A DNA stretch of 59,920 nucleotides from DASYTH01 sp035942955 (GTDB lineage: Bacteria; Actinomycetota; Actinomycetes; Mycobacteriales; Pseudonocardiaceae): positions 1 to 59,920 of the forward strand of contig NZ_DASZCQ010000040.1 of NCBI RefSeq assembly GCF_035942955.1. Reading direction: 5' to 3'. Positions 51,137 through 59,039 of this stretch are shown one piece after another. The notes beneath the pieces were generated by a model that saw nothing but the letters and a program-made list of their open reading frames with translations, made no database searches and was not told the DNA's origin. The position numbers were made by a program, and so were the translations under genes. Positions within the stretch are counted from its first letter, which is position 1, and every line of letters begins with the position of its first letter.

Positions 51137-53662
51137 TCAGGTGGTGGCCAGGGATCTTGCTAGGGCGCCGGCTTCGCGGCGGGAGGAGACGCCCAGCTTG
51201 CTGAGGATGGTGGAGACGTGGTGGTCGACGGTGCGGACGGACAGCACGAGGCGGTCGGCGATCTCGGCGTTGGTCAGACCGCCGGCGAGCAGGTCGAGGA
51301 CGTCGGCTTGGCGGTTGGTCAGGCCGGCGGGGTGGGCACGGGTGCTGGCCGCCGGGCCGCGGGGGATCGTCCGCACGCCAAGGGTTTTCAGCCGGCGGCG
51401 GACCAGGGTGGCCGCGGCGGTGGCACCGAGATCGTCGAGGATCCGTAGCGCCTCGAGGGTCGGCTCGGTCTCACCGGTGTCGGCAAGCTCGAGGGCGTGC
51501 TCGTACGGGTCGCCGGCCGGCTCCCAGCCGATGGCGGGTGCCACCGCGAGGCCGGCGCGGGCGGCGTAGCGCAGCAGCTCGCCGGTCACCGGCTCGGCGC
51601 CGGGCCGGCCGGCATGGGGCGCCCACTGCTCGAGCATGGTGGCGGCCCGCTTCGGCTCACCGGACAGCCACGCCCATTCCATCAGCGCGGTGCCCGCGAG
51701 CGCCAGCGCGGTCAGGGACCGTTGCCGCAGCGCCCGTTGCCAGGCCTTCGCGAGCACCTTGCCGACCCGCGCCGAGCCGCGCCTGGCCCGAAGCCGGGCA
51801 TGGACCGGTTCGGCGTAGAGGCGCAGCATCCCCGGATCCTCGTCCCGCTCGGCCAGCGCGGCCAGGCCGGTCTCCGCACCGGTCCAGTCACCGCGGCGGA
51901 TCCGAAGGAGGCACTGGTGGACTTCGAGGTTGTAGGCGTGCGACCAGAATCCGCGATCCCGGGTGAAGGCCAACCCGTCGGCCAGGCAGCGTTCCAGCTC
52001 GGCGAGGCGGCCGTGCCGGTACAGCAGCTCGGCGAGGTTGGTGTAGCCGCGGGCGGCGTGCTCGTGATGCCCGTGCGCCAGCGCAAGCCGCAGACTCTGC
52101 CGCAGCAGCGCGATCCGGCCATCAGTGTCCAGAGTGGACTCGGCGAGGCTCTGGTAGTTCAGGCACAGCTCGACCAGGTCGATCCGCGACGCCGACTCGG
52201 CGAGATCCCGCGCTCGCCGCAGCGTCGGCTCGGCCCGGGAATCGCCGGCCAGGGCGAGGATCGCGCCGTGGTACGTGGTCGCGTACGCGATCGCCGCCGC
52301 CGAGCCGGCCGGCTCCAGCGCCGCGACCGCCGCCCGCGCCACGACCTCGGCCCGCCCCGTGTCGCCGGCCAGGTAGTACAGCCGGGACAGCCGCACCCCC
52401 GCCTGACCCAGCGCCACCGGATCGTTCAGTCCGGTGTAGAGCGTCACCGCCCGCTCCCCCGTCGCCAGCGCCTCGGCGAAACGGTGCGCGTTGTGCAGCT
52501 CCCACGCATAGTCGTCCAGCAGGGCGGCGCGCTCGGCCGGCGCGAGCCGATCGGCATGCCGCACCGCGGCCGCGAAGTGCGCCAACGCCTGACGGTGCGA
52601 CCCGGCCGCGGCCGACTCCCGGCCGGCTCGCGTGGCATACGCCAGCACCGTGTCGGTGTCGCCGGCCCGGGACCCGTGATGCACCAGCCGAGCCGGATCC
52701 GGCCGGGCCTGGGAACGCAACACCTTGATCACCGTCCGGTGCAGCGCCCGCCGCCGTAGCACCGACAGGCTCAGCTCGATCGCCTGCCGGGCCAACTCGT
52801 GCCGAAACGCCACCCCACCCGGATGCACCTGCAGGATCCCGTGCTCCTCGGCCTCTGCCAACGCGTCGAGCCGGCCGCCGAGTGCCGCGTCGACCAGCTC
52901 GAAGTCCACGGTTCCGGGGATGACCGCCAACTGCGCCAACGCCTCCTGCGACACCCTCGACAACCGCCGCACCCGAGCCAGCACCGCATCGGCCACCGTG
53001 TCCGGCACCTCCCCCGGCGCCGCCGCCAACACCTCGGTGACGAAGAACGGATTGCCCCCGGTCAACGCATGCAGCGCCACCGGATCCCACCCCGTATCGG
53101 CGGCCAACTCCCCCACCCCGGCCACCGACAACGGAGCCAACACGACCCGACGCACCCGACCACCGGTCAGACCGCCGAGCCAGCGGTGCACCGGATGCCC
53201 CGCCGGCGCACCACCGTCCCGGACGGTCACCACCACCACCGCCGGCAACCCCTCCACCCGCCGACCCAGGTAACCGAGCACATCCAGCGTGGCGTCATCG
53301 GCCCAGTGCACGTCCTCGACGATCAGCACCGTCGGCACCGGGCCGGACAGCTCGGCCAACGCCGCGTCGAACACCCCGTCCCCGCCACCGGCCGCCAGCA
53401 CCGTCTCCAGTGGACCACCGGTCCCCGCCGCCGCATCCCGCACCGGGCCCAACGCCCGAGCCGTCAACAGGTCGTCACACGCCCCCCGCAACATCCGCAC
53501 CCCCACCGGCACCTCGTCGGCAAACGCCCGCAACAGGCTCGACTTCCCGACACCGGCCTCCCCGCTGACCAGCACGACCGAACCCTGACCCGCGCGCGCC
53601 TCGGCGACCGCCTCCCGCAACACCGCCAGCGCCGGCTCCCGCTCCAGAAGCGACTCCGTCAC
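51137..53662 (-). CDS. Large ATP-binding LuxR-family (LAL) regulator
   Basis: 841 residues from GTG 53662. Walker A GEAGVGKSSLLRAF near residue 35, Walker B VLIVEDVHWADD, a long helical TPR-like centre, and a C-terminal LuxR helix-turn-helix (LTNRQADVLDLLAGGLTNAEIADRLVLSVRTVDHHVSTILSKLGV). LAL proteins are often pathway-specific activators, but no biosynthetic cluster is adjacent. The neighbouring gene (SnoaL-like) starts 29 bases from its own start region on the same strand, so both may share a promoter. Confidence 0.88.
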   Translation of the reverse strand: MTESLLEREPALAVLREAVAEARAGQGSVVLVSGEAGVGKSSLLRAFADEVPVGVRMLRGACDDLLTARALGPVRDAAAGTGGPLETVLAAGGGDGVFDAALAELSGPVPTVLIVEDVHWADDATLDVLGYLGRRVEGLPAVVVVTVRDGGAPAGHPVHRWLGGLTGGRVRRVVLAPLSVAGVGELAADTGWDPVALHALTGGNPFFVTEVLAAAPGEVPDTVADAVLARVRRLSRVSQEALAQLAVIPGTVDFELVDAALGGRLDALAEAEEHGILQVHPGGVAFRHELARQAIELSLSVLRRRALHRTVIKVLRSQARPDPARLVHHGSRAGDTDTVLAYATRAGRESAAAGSHRQALAHFAAAVRHADRLAPAERAALLDDYAWELHNAHRFAEALATGERAVTLYTGLNDPVALGQAGVRLSRLYYLAGDTGRAEVVARAAVAALEPAGSAAAIAYATTYHGAILALAGDSRAEPTLRRARDLAESASRIDLVELCLNYQSLAESTLDTDGRIALLRQSLRLALAHGHHEHAARGYTNLAELLYRHGRLAELERCLADGLAFTRDRGFWSHAYNLEVHQCLLRIRRGDWTGAETGLAALAERDEDPGMLRLYAEPVHARLRARRGSARVGKVLAKAWQRALRQRSLTALALAGTALMEWAWLSGEPKRAATMLEQWAPHAGRPGAEPVTGELLRYAARAGLAVAPAIGWEPAGDPYEHALELADTGETEPTLEALRILDDLGATAAATLVRRRLKTLGVRTIPRGPAASTRAHPAGLTNRQADVLDLLAGGLTNAEIADRLVLSVRTVDHHVSTILSKLGVSSRREAGALARSLATT

Positions 53663-53690
53663 CTCGCTTCCCCCTCTCCACACCACCTGG

Positions 53691-54131
53691 TTATCGGTGC
53701 CGAACGGCCAGGGGTGACGGGAGGGTCGGCGCGGGCAGCGCGCCGACCTGGACCAGGACGCCGTGCTCGTCGCGCACGCCCCAGTGCTCGGCCAGCCGGT
53801 CGCCCTCAGCGCGGTAAAGGTGCATGGTGTGCATGGCGTAGGGCTTCCCGGTCGCCGCCACGCCGAGGTGGTCGGTGTTGTGCACGCCGTGCACGGTGGC
53901 GCGGATCGCCACCTTGTCGCCGGCGGCCACGACGTCGTGCACCTCGTAGCGGATCCGCATGACCTCCTTGAGGAAGCGCAGCACGCCGATGTAGCCGTCC
54001 GGGCCCGGTGGCAGGCCGGGCGGGGCGCCGTGGTCGACGAAGTCGTCGGTGACCAGGTCCCGGATCCGCTCGTAGTCGCCGGAGGTGAAGATCTCGAAGA
54101 TCTCGGCCGCGGCGCGTTCCGCAGGTGTCAT
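53691..54131 (-). CDS. SnoaL/NTF2-like protein (ester cyclase family)
   Basis: 146 residues, cone-shaped NTF2 fold: AAAEIFEIFTSGDYERIRDLVTDDFVDHGAPPG, then GPDGYIGVLRFLKEV, then GDKVAIRATVHGVH and GVRDEHGVLVQVGAL. Such SnoaL-like proteins act as small-molecule isomerases, cyclases or carriers. The gene faces a TetR gene across a nested operator, suggesting repression by that TetR. It might be co-transcribed with the LAL regulator gene downstream. Confidence 0.82.
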   Translation of the reverse strand: MTPAERAAAEIFEIFTSGDYERIRDLVTDDFVDHGAPPGLPPGPDGYIGVLRFLKEVMRIRYEVHDVVAAGDKVAIRATVHGVHNTDHLGVAATGKPYAMHTMHLYRAEGDRLAEHWGVRDEHGVLVQVGALPAPTLPSPLAVRHR

Positions 54132-54153
54132 GAGGTACCGTCCTCGGATACGA

Positions 54154-54188
54154 TGGAATTGCGTTCAATCAGTTTGAAGATAATTCCA
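54154..54188. promoter_or_regulatory. Nested TetR-type operator
   Basis: TGGAATT (54154-54160)-gcg-TTCAA (54164-54168)-tcagt-TTGAA (54174-54178)-gat-AATTCCA (54182-54188) is a fully symmetrical 35-bp double inverted repeat centred between the SnoaL-like and TetR genes, the ideal place for a TetR dimer pair. It is AT-rich compared with the surrounding DNA. Confidence 0.75.
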
Positions 54189-54208
54189 ACCAAAGTCAAG
54201 GAGATTGT

Positions 54209-54853
54209 GTGGCCGGCACCCGCCGCTACTCGATGGGGCTGCGTGACGAGCAGACCGCGGCGACCCGCGGGCGCATCCTGGACGCCGCGCGGGACCTGTT
54301 CACCCAGCGCGGCTATCTCCGCACGACGCTGACCACCGTCGCCGAGGCGGCCGGGGTCAGCGTGCAGACGATCTACAACCTCGTCGGCGGCAAACCCGTG
54401 CTGCTCAAGACCGTCTACGACGTCACCCTCGCCGGCGACGACGAGGCGATCCCCATGGCCGAACGGCCCATCGCGCGCGCCGTGCTCGAGGCCGGCGACG
54501 GCCGCGAGTGCCTGGCTCGGTACGCCGTCATGGGACGCGTGCTCGGCGAGCGCGTCCTCCCGCTGATCACCGCGATGCTGGCTCAGGCCGCCACCGGAGA
54601 TCACGACCTGCGCACGTTCGCCGACACCATCGAGACCGAACGGGCCACCGCCACCCGGGGCATCGCCGGTCACGTGGCCAAGCGGTTCGGCCTGCGCGAC
54701 GGGCTCGATGTCCAGACCGCGGCCGACATCCTGTGGACCCTCACCGCGGCCGAGTTGACCGACCGGTTGGTCAACCGCCGCGGCTGGAGTTGGGACCGCT
54801 ACGAGAGATGGCTCGGCTCGGCGATGGCCGACCTCCTGCTCGGCCCGGCCTGA
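54209..54853 (+). CDS. TetR-family transcriptional regulator
   Basis: 214 residues from GTG 54209 with AAGGAG 6 bases upstream. The DNA-binding domain is TRGRILDAARDLFTQRGYLRTTLTTVAEAAGVSVQTIYNLVGGKPVLLKTVYD. The remaining helices form the ligand pocket. It probably binds the nested operator in the divergent promoter, controlling itself and the SnoaL-like gene. Confidence 0.87.
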   Translation: MAGTRRYSMGLRDEQTAATRGRILDAARDLFTQRGYLRTTLTTVAEAAGVSVQTIYNLVGGKPVLLKTVYDVTLAGDDEAIPMAERPIARAVLEAGDGRECLARYAVMGRVLGERVLPLITAMLAQAATGDHDLRTFADTIETERATATRGIAGHVAKRFGLRDGLDVQTAADILWTLTAAELTDRLVNRRGWSWDRYERWLGSAMADLLLGPA

Positions 54854-54884
54854 TCGTCCACATTGGATATTCCAGGGTGGACGT

Positions 54885-55409
54885 TCAGGTAAGCGCGGCG
54901 GAGAACTTGTCGACCACCCGGGTCAGGCCGGGTTCGGCCTCCGGCGCAAGGCGCACGCCGTCCGGGGTTCGCTCGATGTGCTTGTCCACCACGAAAGCGC
55001 CCGGCACCACGTGGTGCGCGCCGAGCGCCTGCAGCACCGGCCGCAGCGCGTAGTCCAGGGCCAGCATGTGCACCGGGCCGCCGCCGGTGAGCACCGGCAG
55101 CACCACCTTGCCGGCCAACACCATGTGCGGCAGCAGGTCCAGCAACACTTTCAGAACCCCGCAGTACGCGGCCTTGTACACCGGGGAGGCCACGATGACC
55201 CCGTCGGCCTCGGCCACCGCCGCGATCACCTCCGCGATCGCCGGATCACCGGCGTCCGCGCCGAGCAGCGCCTCGGCCGGCAGGTCCCGCACCCGCACCA
55301 CCCGGACCGCGTGGCCGTGACCGCGCAGCCACTCGGCCAGCTGCTCGGTCAGCGCCACCGTGCGCGAGTCGGCCGACGGGCTGCCCGCAAGGGCGATGAT
55401 CGAGGACAC
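54885..55409 (-). CDS. NADPH-dependent FMN reductase (SsuE-like)
   Basis: 174 residues from GTG 55409. The flavodoxin-like fold begins IIALAGSPSADSRT (FMN phosphate loop) and continues VIVASPVYKAAYCGVLKVLLDLLP and VVLPVLTGGGPVHMLALDYALRPVLQALGA, as in SsuE and related reductases that supply reduced flavin to monooxygenases. No monooxygenase gene lies beside it. The TetR gene is convergent, ending 31 bases away. Confidence 0.85.
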   Translation of the reverse strand: MSSIIALAGSPSADSRTVALTEQLAEWLRGHGHAVRVVRVRDLPAEALLGADAGDPAIAEVIAAVAEADGVIVASPVYKAAYCGVLKVLLDLLPHMVLAGKVVLPVLTGGGPVHMLALDYALRPVLQALGAHHVVPGAFVVDKHIERTPDGVRLAPEAEPGLTRVVDKFSAALT

Positions 55410-55489
55410 CGGCCCACCCTGGCACGCCGACGGGCTCGGGTAAATGGTCGGCATGGGGCTGACAACCGCAACCGCGCGGACCGAGAACT

Positions 55490-55955
55490 GGATGGCGCAC
55501 AATCGCAGGAGGCGCCTCGCCGGCAGGCCGAGGAGTCCGCGCTGCAGCGGGCCGCGGCGGCCGAGGCCGCGCGCCGCGCCGCCTTGCCGGACCGGGACCG
55601 GGGTTCCGGACCAGGAGGACGCGACGCCCAACCACAACGACACCGACCCGGCCAGCGGCGACATCGGCGACGGCCCGGAGGGCGACGCGGGCTACGGCGG
55701 TTCCGGCTCCAGCTCCGGCTCCGCCCCGTCGCCGGCCTCGGCTGGGAGCCCGGCGGTTCGTCCGATGTGGACACGAGCCGGGACGGGATCTCCGACCCGA
55801 GCGACGCCACGCCCGACCAGAACGACACCGACCCGGCGAGCACCGATGTCGGCTCCGGTCCGGAGCGCAGTGCCGGCTACGGCGGCTCGGACTCCGACCT
55901 CGGCAGCAGCCCCTGCTCCCGGGGCGCGACCAACGCCGTGTCACATCCGCGGGGT
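55490..55955 (+). pseudogene. Decayed protein with Asp-rich (thrombospondin-3-like) calcium-binding repeats
   Basis: Two similar repeats appear in different frames: DATPNHNDTDPASGDIGDGP followed by AGYGGSGSSSGSAPSP, and DTSRDGISDPSDATPDQNDT followed by DPASTDVGSGPERSAGYGGS. Between and before them the coding frame changes at least twice (near 55605 by one inserted C and near 55740). The N-terminal part in a third reading is Ala/Arg-rich (ESALQRAAAAEAARRAALPD). The D-x-S-x-D-G-I-S-D pattern resembles calcium-binding repeats. The overlapping 3' end faces the DUF4157 gene. It is probably a broken gene of an exported or injected protein; sequencing error cannot be excluded. Confidence 0.5.
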
Positions 55956-56666
55956 CTACTCGGCCGCCTCTTCCTCCTCGGCGCGCTGGACGAAGGTCTG
56001 GGCCGCCGGCTCCTCGGGCGTCTCCTCCTCCGCGGGCGCCTCCTCGGCGCGCTGCACGGCGGGGGCCGACGGGGACACCGCCGGCGTGCCCGGCGCCGAC
56101 ATCACCTGGTCGGCGGTGGCGACGGCCTCGCGTTCGTAGCGGTCGGAGGGGTCGCTGACGCGGATGCCGCCGCCGGCGTCGGTGCCGTCGACGGGGCCGC
56201 TGCGTTGCTGGACCACGTGGGTGAGCTCGTGGGCGAGCATGTGCTTGCCGGCGTCGGACGACGGGTCGTACTTGTCGCGCTGGAACACGATGTTCGAGCC
56301 CACCGTGTACGCGTGCGCGTTGACCGAGCGCGCGGACTCGTGCGCGGCGGTGTCGTTGTGCACCCGCACGTCGCCGAAGTCCTGGCCGAAGCGGGCTTCC
56401 ATGTCCGCGCGCGTGTCGGCGGGCAGCGGCGCGCCGCCGCCGGAGCCGACCACGTCGTGCACCGGGGAGCGGTCCTCGTCGACGAGCGCGCCGGTCCCGG
56501 CGTTGCCGACGGCACGCTGGAGGCCGAGCAGGCCCGCGGGCCCGAGCACGTCGGTGCGCCCGCTCGCGGCCGCCCGGCCGAGGAGATCGTGGTCGTCGCG
56601 CTCGATCCGGTCGCCCTTGGGGCGAAAGCCCGAGTCGAGATCGTGGTCGTGTTCGTGTCCGCGCAT
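55956..56666 (-). CDS. DUF4157 (eCIS core domain) protein with HExxH motif
   Basis: 236 residues from ATG 56666. The core FGQDFGDVRVHNDTAAHESARSVNAHAYTVGSNIVF and LAHELTHVVQQ with the metal-binding HExxH motif is the DUF4157 domain linked to extracellular contractile injection systems, where such proteins are putative proteases or cargo. The His-rich head (HEHDHD) and Glu/Ala-rich tail (AEEAPAEEETPEEPA) are typical low-complexity ends. With the atypical response regulator and the COG1470-like protein nearby it suggests the start of an eCIS cluster. Confidence 0.83.
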   Translation of the reverse strand: MRGHEHDHDLDSGFRPKGDRIERDDHDLLGRAAASGRTDVLGPAGLLGLQRAVGNAGTGALVDEDRSPVHDVVGSGGGAPLPADTRADMEARFGQDFGDVRVHNDTAAHESARSVNAHAYTVGSNIVFQRDKYDPSSDAGKHMLAHELTHVVQQRSGPVDGTDAGGGIRVSDPSDRYEREAVATADQVMSAPGTPAVSPSAPAVQRAEEAPAEEETPEEPAAQTFVQRAEEEEAAE

Positions 56667-56920
56667 CGTGGCCTCTCGCGTCCGAGTCGTCCACCGTCCA
56701 GGGTGGCGCATCGCGCGGCGGCGGGAGGAGGGCGCGGGAACGTGCGTGCGGACAGTCTCATTTGCCCTCATGGACGTGGTCGGAGTCGCTCGCATCACAA
56801 GCGGGAATTGTCCAGTTCTACTCGGTGTAGCGTAGTTACTCCGAATGGGTCGTATCAGTTGCTCCGCCGAAACATCAGACCTGGTACGAGGCGATACGAA
56901 GAGTTGCGGAAAGGGGGCAC

Positions 56921-57589
56921 ATGCGCCAGGAACAGGCCATACCGCGGCAGACCGGAACCGTGCGTTCCGAGCGGCTCAGGGTGCTCCGCGAGATCCACGA
57001 CGGTATCGGTCCGATCCTGACCGGCATGGCGCTTGGTTTACGCGCCGTGCGGAATCTGTCCGGCCGCGACGAGAAGTCGGCCGCACGGTTGCTGGCGCAA
57101 TTGGAGGACGAGTTGCAGGGCGCGATCGCCGAGTTGCGCCGGCTGACCGACGAGATCCGGCCGAACGCGCTGCACCAACTCGATCTCATCGAGGCGATCC
57201 GGCTGCATGCCATGGCCCTGAGCAGCCGGGTGTCCGGCGCCGGCGGCGAGCAGCTCCGGATCGAGGTGCACACCCGGGGCGATCTTTCCTCGTTGACCCC
57301 GCGCGTCCGCATGGCGGTGTACCGCATCATCTGCGAGGCGCTCACCAACACGGCGAAGCATTCCCACGCGCGGTCCTGCGTCGTGTCCATTCGGCTCGAC
57401 GGCGACCTCGAGGTCGAGGTCGTCGACGACGGAATCGGCATTCCGGGCGGCGCGGCCCCGCCGTGGTCCGGAATCGGGCTGCGGTCGATGCGGGACCGGG
57501 CCGTCGAGCTCGGCGGGGAGTGGGCGGTCGAGCCGGGAGCGCGGGGCGGAACCAGGATCGCGGCCACGTTCCCGGTGCACGGGAATTGA
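56921..57589 (+). CDS. Sensorless NarL-type histidine kinase
   Basis: 222 residues, no membrane segment and no sensor domain. A HisKA_3 helix with the phospho-acceptor His in LREIHDGIGPILTGM is followed by a linker and an ATPase domain (ICEALTNTAKHSHAR, DDGIGIPGG, GIGLRSMRDRAVELGG). AGGGGG lies a few bases before ATG 56921. The response regulator gene begins 4 bases after its stop, so they are an operon. Activity may be set by a partner protein. Confidence 0.87.
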   Translation: MRQEQAIPRQTGTVRSERLRVLREIHDGIGPILTGMALGLRAVRNLSGRDEKSAARLLAQLEDELQGAIAELRRLTDEIRPNALHQLDLIEAIRLHAMALSSRVSGAGGEQLRIEVHTRGDLSSLTPRVRMAVYRIICEALTNTAKHSHARSCVVSIRLDGDLEVEVVDDGIGIPGGAAPPWSGIGLRSMRDRAVELGGEWAVEPGARGGTRIAATFPVHGN

Positions 57590-57593
57590 CGCC

Positions 57594-58238
57594 GTGCCGG
57601 TCGTTCGACGAATCCTGATCGTGGACGACCATTCCACGTTCCGCCTCGGGCTGAGCGCGCTGCTGAGCTCGGTGCCGGGACTCGAGGTGGCCGGTGAGGC
57701 GGCGACCGGCGCGGAGGCGGTGGCCGCGGCGGCCACACTGGAGCCGGACGTCGTCGTGATGGATCTGAGCCTGCCCGACCTCGGCGGCGTCGAGGCCACC
57801 GAGCGAATCGTGCGGGCGCGACCGGGCGTCGGCGTCCTGGTGCTGACGATGTTCGACGACGACGAGCACGTGCTCGCCGCGCTGCGCGCGGGCGCCCGCG
57901 GGTACATCCTGAAAACGACCGGACCGGACGGAATCGTGCGGGCCGTGCAGGCCGTCGGCAACGGCGAGGTGATCTTCGGGCAGCCCGTCGCGTCCCATGT
58001 GCCCACCATTTTCGCCGACGTGCCGGCGCATTCCGACGAGAGCATGTCGCGATTGACCGGACGGGAGCGCGAGGTGCTCGCCCTCATGGTCCGGGGCGCG
58101 TCCAACGCGGCCATCGCCGACATTCTCGTGGTGAGCCCGAAAACCGTGCGCAACCACATCACGAGCATTTTCCGCAAGCTCGACGTCACCGACCGGAAGC
58201 AAGCCGTCAAACGAGCCCGCGCGGCCGGCCTGGGCTGA
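57594..58238 (+). CDS. NarL-family response regulator
   Basis: 214 residues from GTG 57594. Receiver domain with DDHS, phosphoacceptor Asp in DVVVMDLSLPD and Lys in YILKTTG. HTH: SRLTGREREVLALMVRGASNAAIADILVVSPKTVRNHITSIFRKLDV. Partner of the upstream kinase. Targets may include the injection-system-like genes around it (inference). Confidence 0.9.
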   Translation: MPVVRRILIVDDHSTFRLGLSALLSSVPGLEVAGEAATGAEAVAAAATLEPDVVVMDLSLPDLGGVEATERIVRARPGVGVLVLTMFDDDEHVLAALRAGARGYILKTTGPDGIVRAVQAVGNGEVIFGQPVASHVPTIFADVPAHSDESMSRLTGREREVLALMVRGASNAAIADILVVSPKTVRNHITSIFRKLDVTDRKQAVKRARAAGLG

Positions 58239-58385
58239 CCCGGGCGAGTCCCATGCGAACGTAGGACATCCCGGGATACGGAAAGCGGGACCGAATGGGG
58301 GCCTCGGTCCCTGGTCTCGGGACGGCGCAGCGGCAACGATATTTGTCAGACAGCAAGACGATCACTGTATTGAGGGGACGGTCTC

Positions 58386-59030
58386 GTGATGAGCACCGAC
58401 CAGACGCGCGTCGTTCTGCACGCGACAGACGTCATCACCCGCGCCGGAATCGTGTCCGCCCTGCGCACCCGGCCCGAGATCCGTCTCGTCGAGAACGGCG
58501 AGGCGGCGGCCACACCGGACGAGCGCACGGTGATGCTGGTCGTCGCCGAGGGGTGGGACGACGAGACCCGTCAACTGTTCCGCCGGCTGCAGATCCAGGG
58601 CTGCCGCAGCGTCGTCCTGGTGGCCGGCGACATGAGCGACGCGGACCTGCTCGAGGCCGTGAGCATCGGCGTGTCCGCGGTGATCCGCCGCAGCGAGGCG
58701 TCGCCGGACACCCTGGTCAAGCTGATCAAGGCGACCGCGTCCGGCGACGGCGCGCTGCCGCCGGACCTGCTCCGCCGCCTGCTGCACCGGGTTTCCCGGT
58801 TGCAGCACCAGGTCCTTTCGCCGCGGGGCTGGGATCTCGCGGGCATCTCCGCACGGGAGGCCGAGGTGCTCAGGATGGTGGCCGACGGGCTGGAGACCCG
58901 CGAGATCGCCGAGAAGCTGTGCTACTCCCAGCGCACGGTGAAGGGCATCCTGCACGACATCACCGGTCGCTTCCAGCTGCGCAACCGCGCGCACGCGGTC
59001 GCGTTCGCGTTGCGGGAAGGCCTGATCTGA
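58386..59030 (+). CDS. Atypical LuxR-type response regulator without phospho-acceptor
   Basis: 214 residues (GTG 58386 or ATG 58389). The N-terminal half has receiver topology, but the phosphoacceptor strand reads ERTVMLVVAEGWDDE, with no Asp at the usual place, and the Lys loop is VIRRSEA. So it is probably not controlled by phosphorylation. The C-terminal HTH is intact: ISAREAEVLRMVADGLETREIAEKLCYSQRTVKGILHDITGRFQL. Regulators of this kind accompany actinobacterial contractile injection gene clusters (from memory). Confidence 0.82.
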   Translation: MMSTDQTRVVLHATDVITRAGIVSALRTRPEIRLVENGEAAATPDERTVMLVVAEGWDDETRQLFRRLQIQGCRSVVLVAGDMSDADLLEAVSIGVSAVIRRSEASPDTLVKLIKATASGDGALPPDLLRRLLHRVSRLQHQVLSPRGWDLAGISAREAEVLRMVADGLETREIAEKLCYSQRTVKGILHDITGRFQLRNRAHAVAFALREGLI

Positions 59031-59039
59031 CCGCACCGG

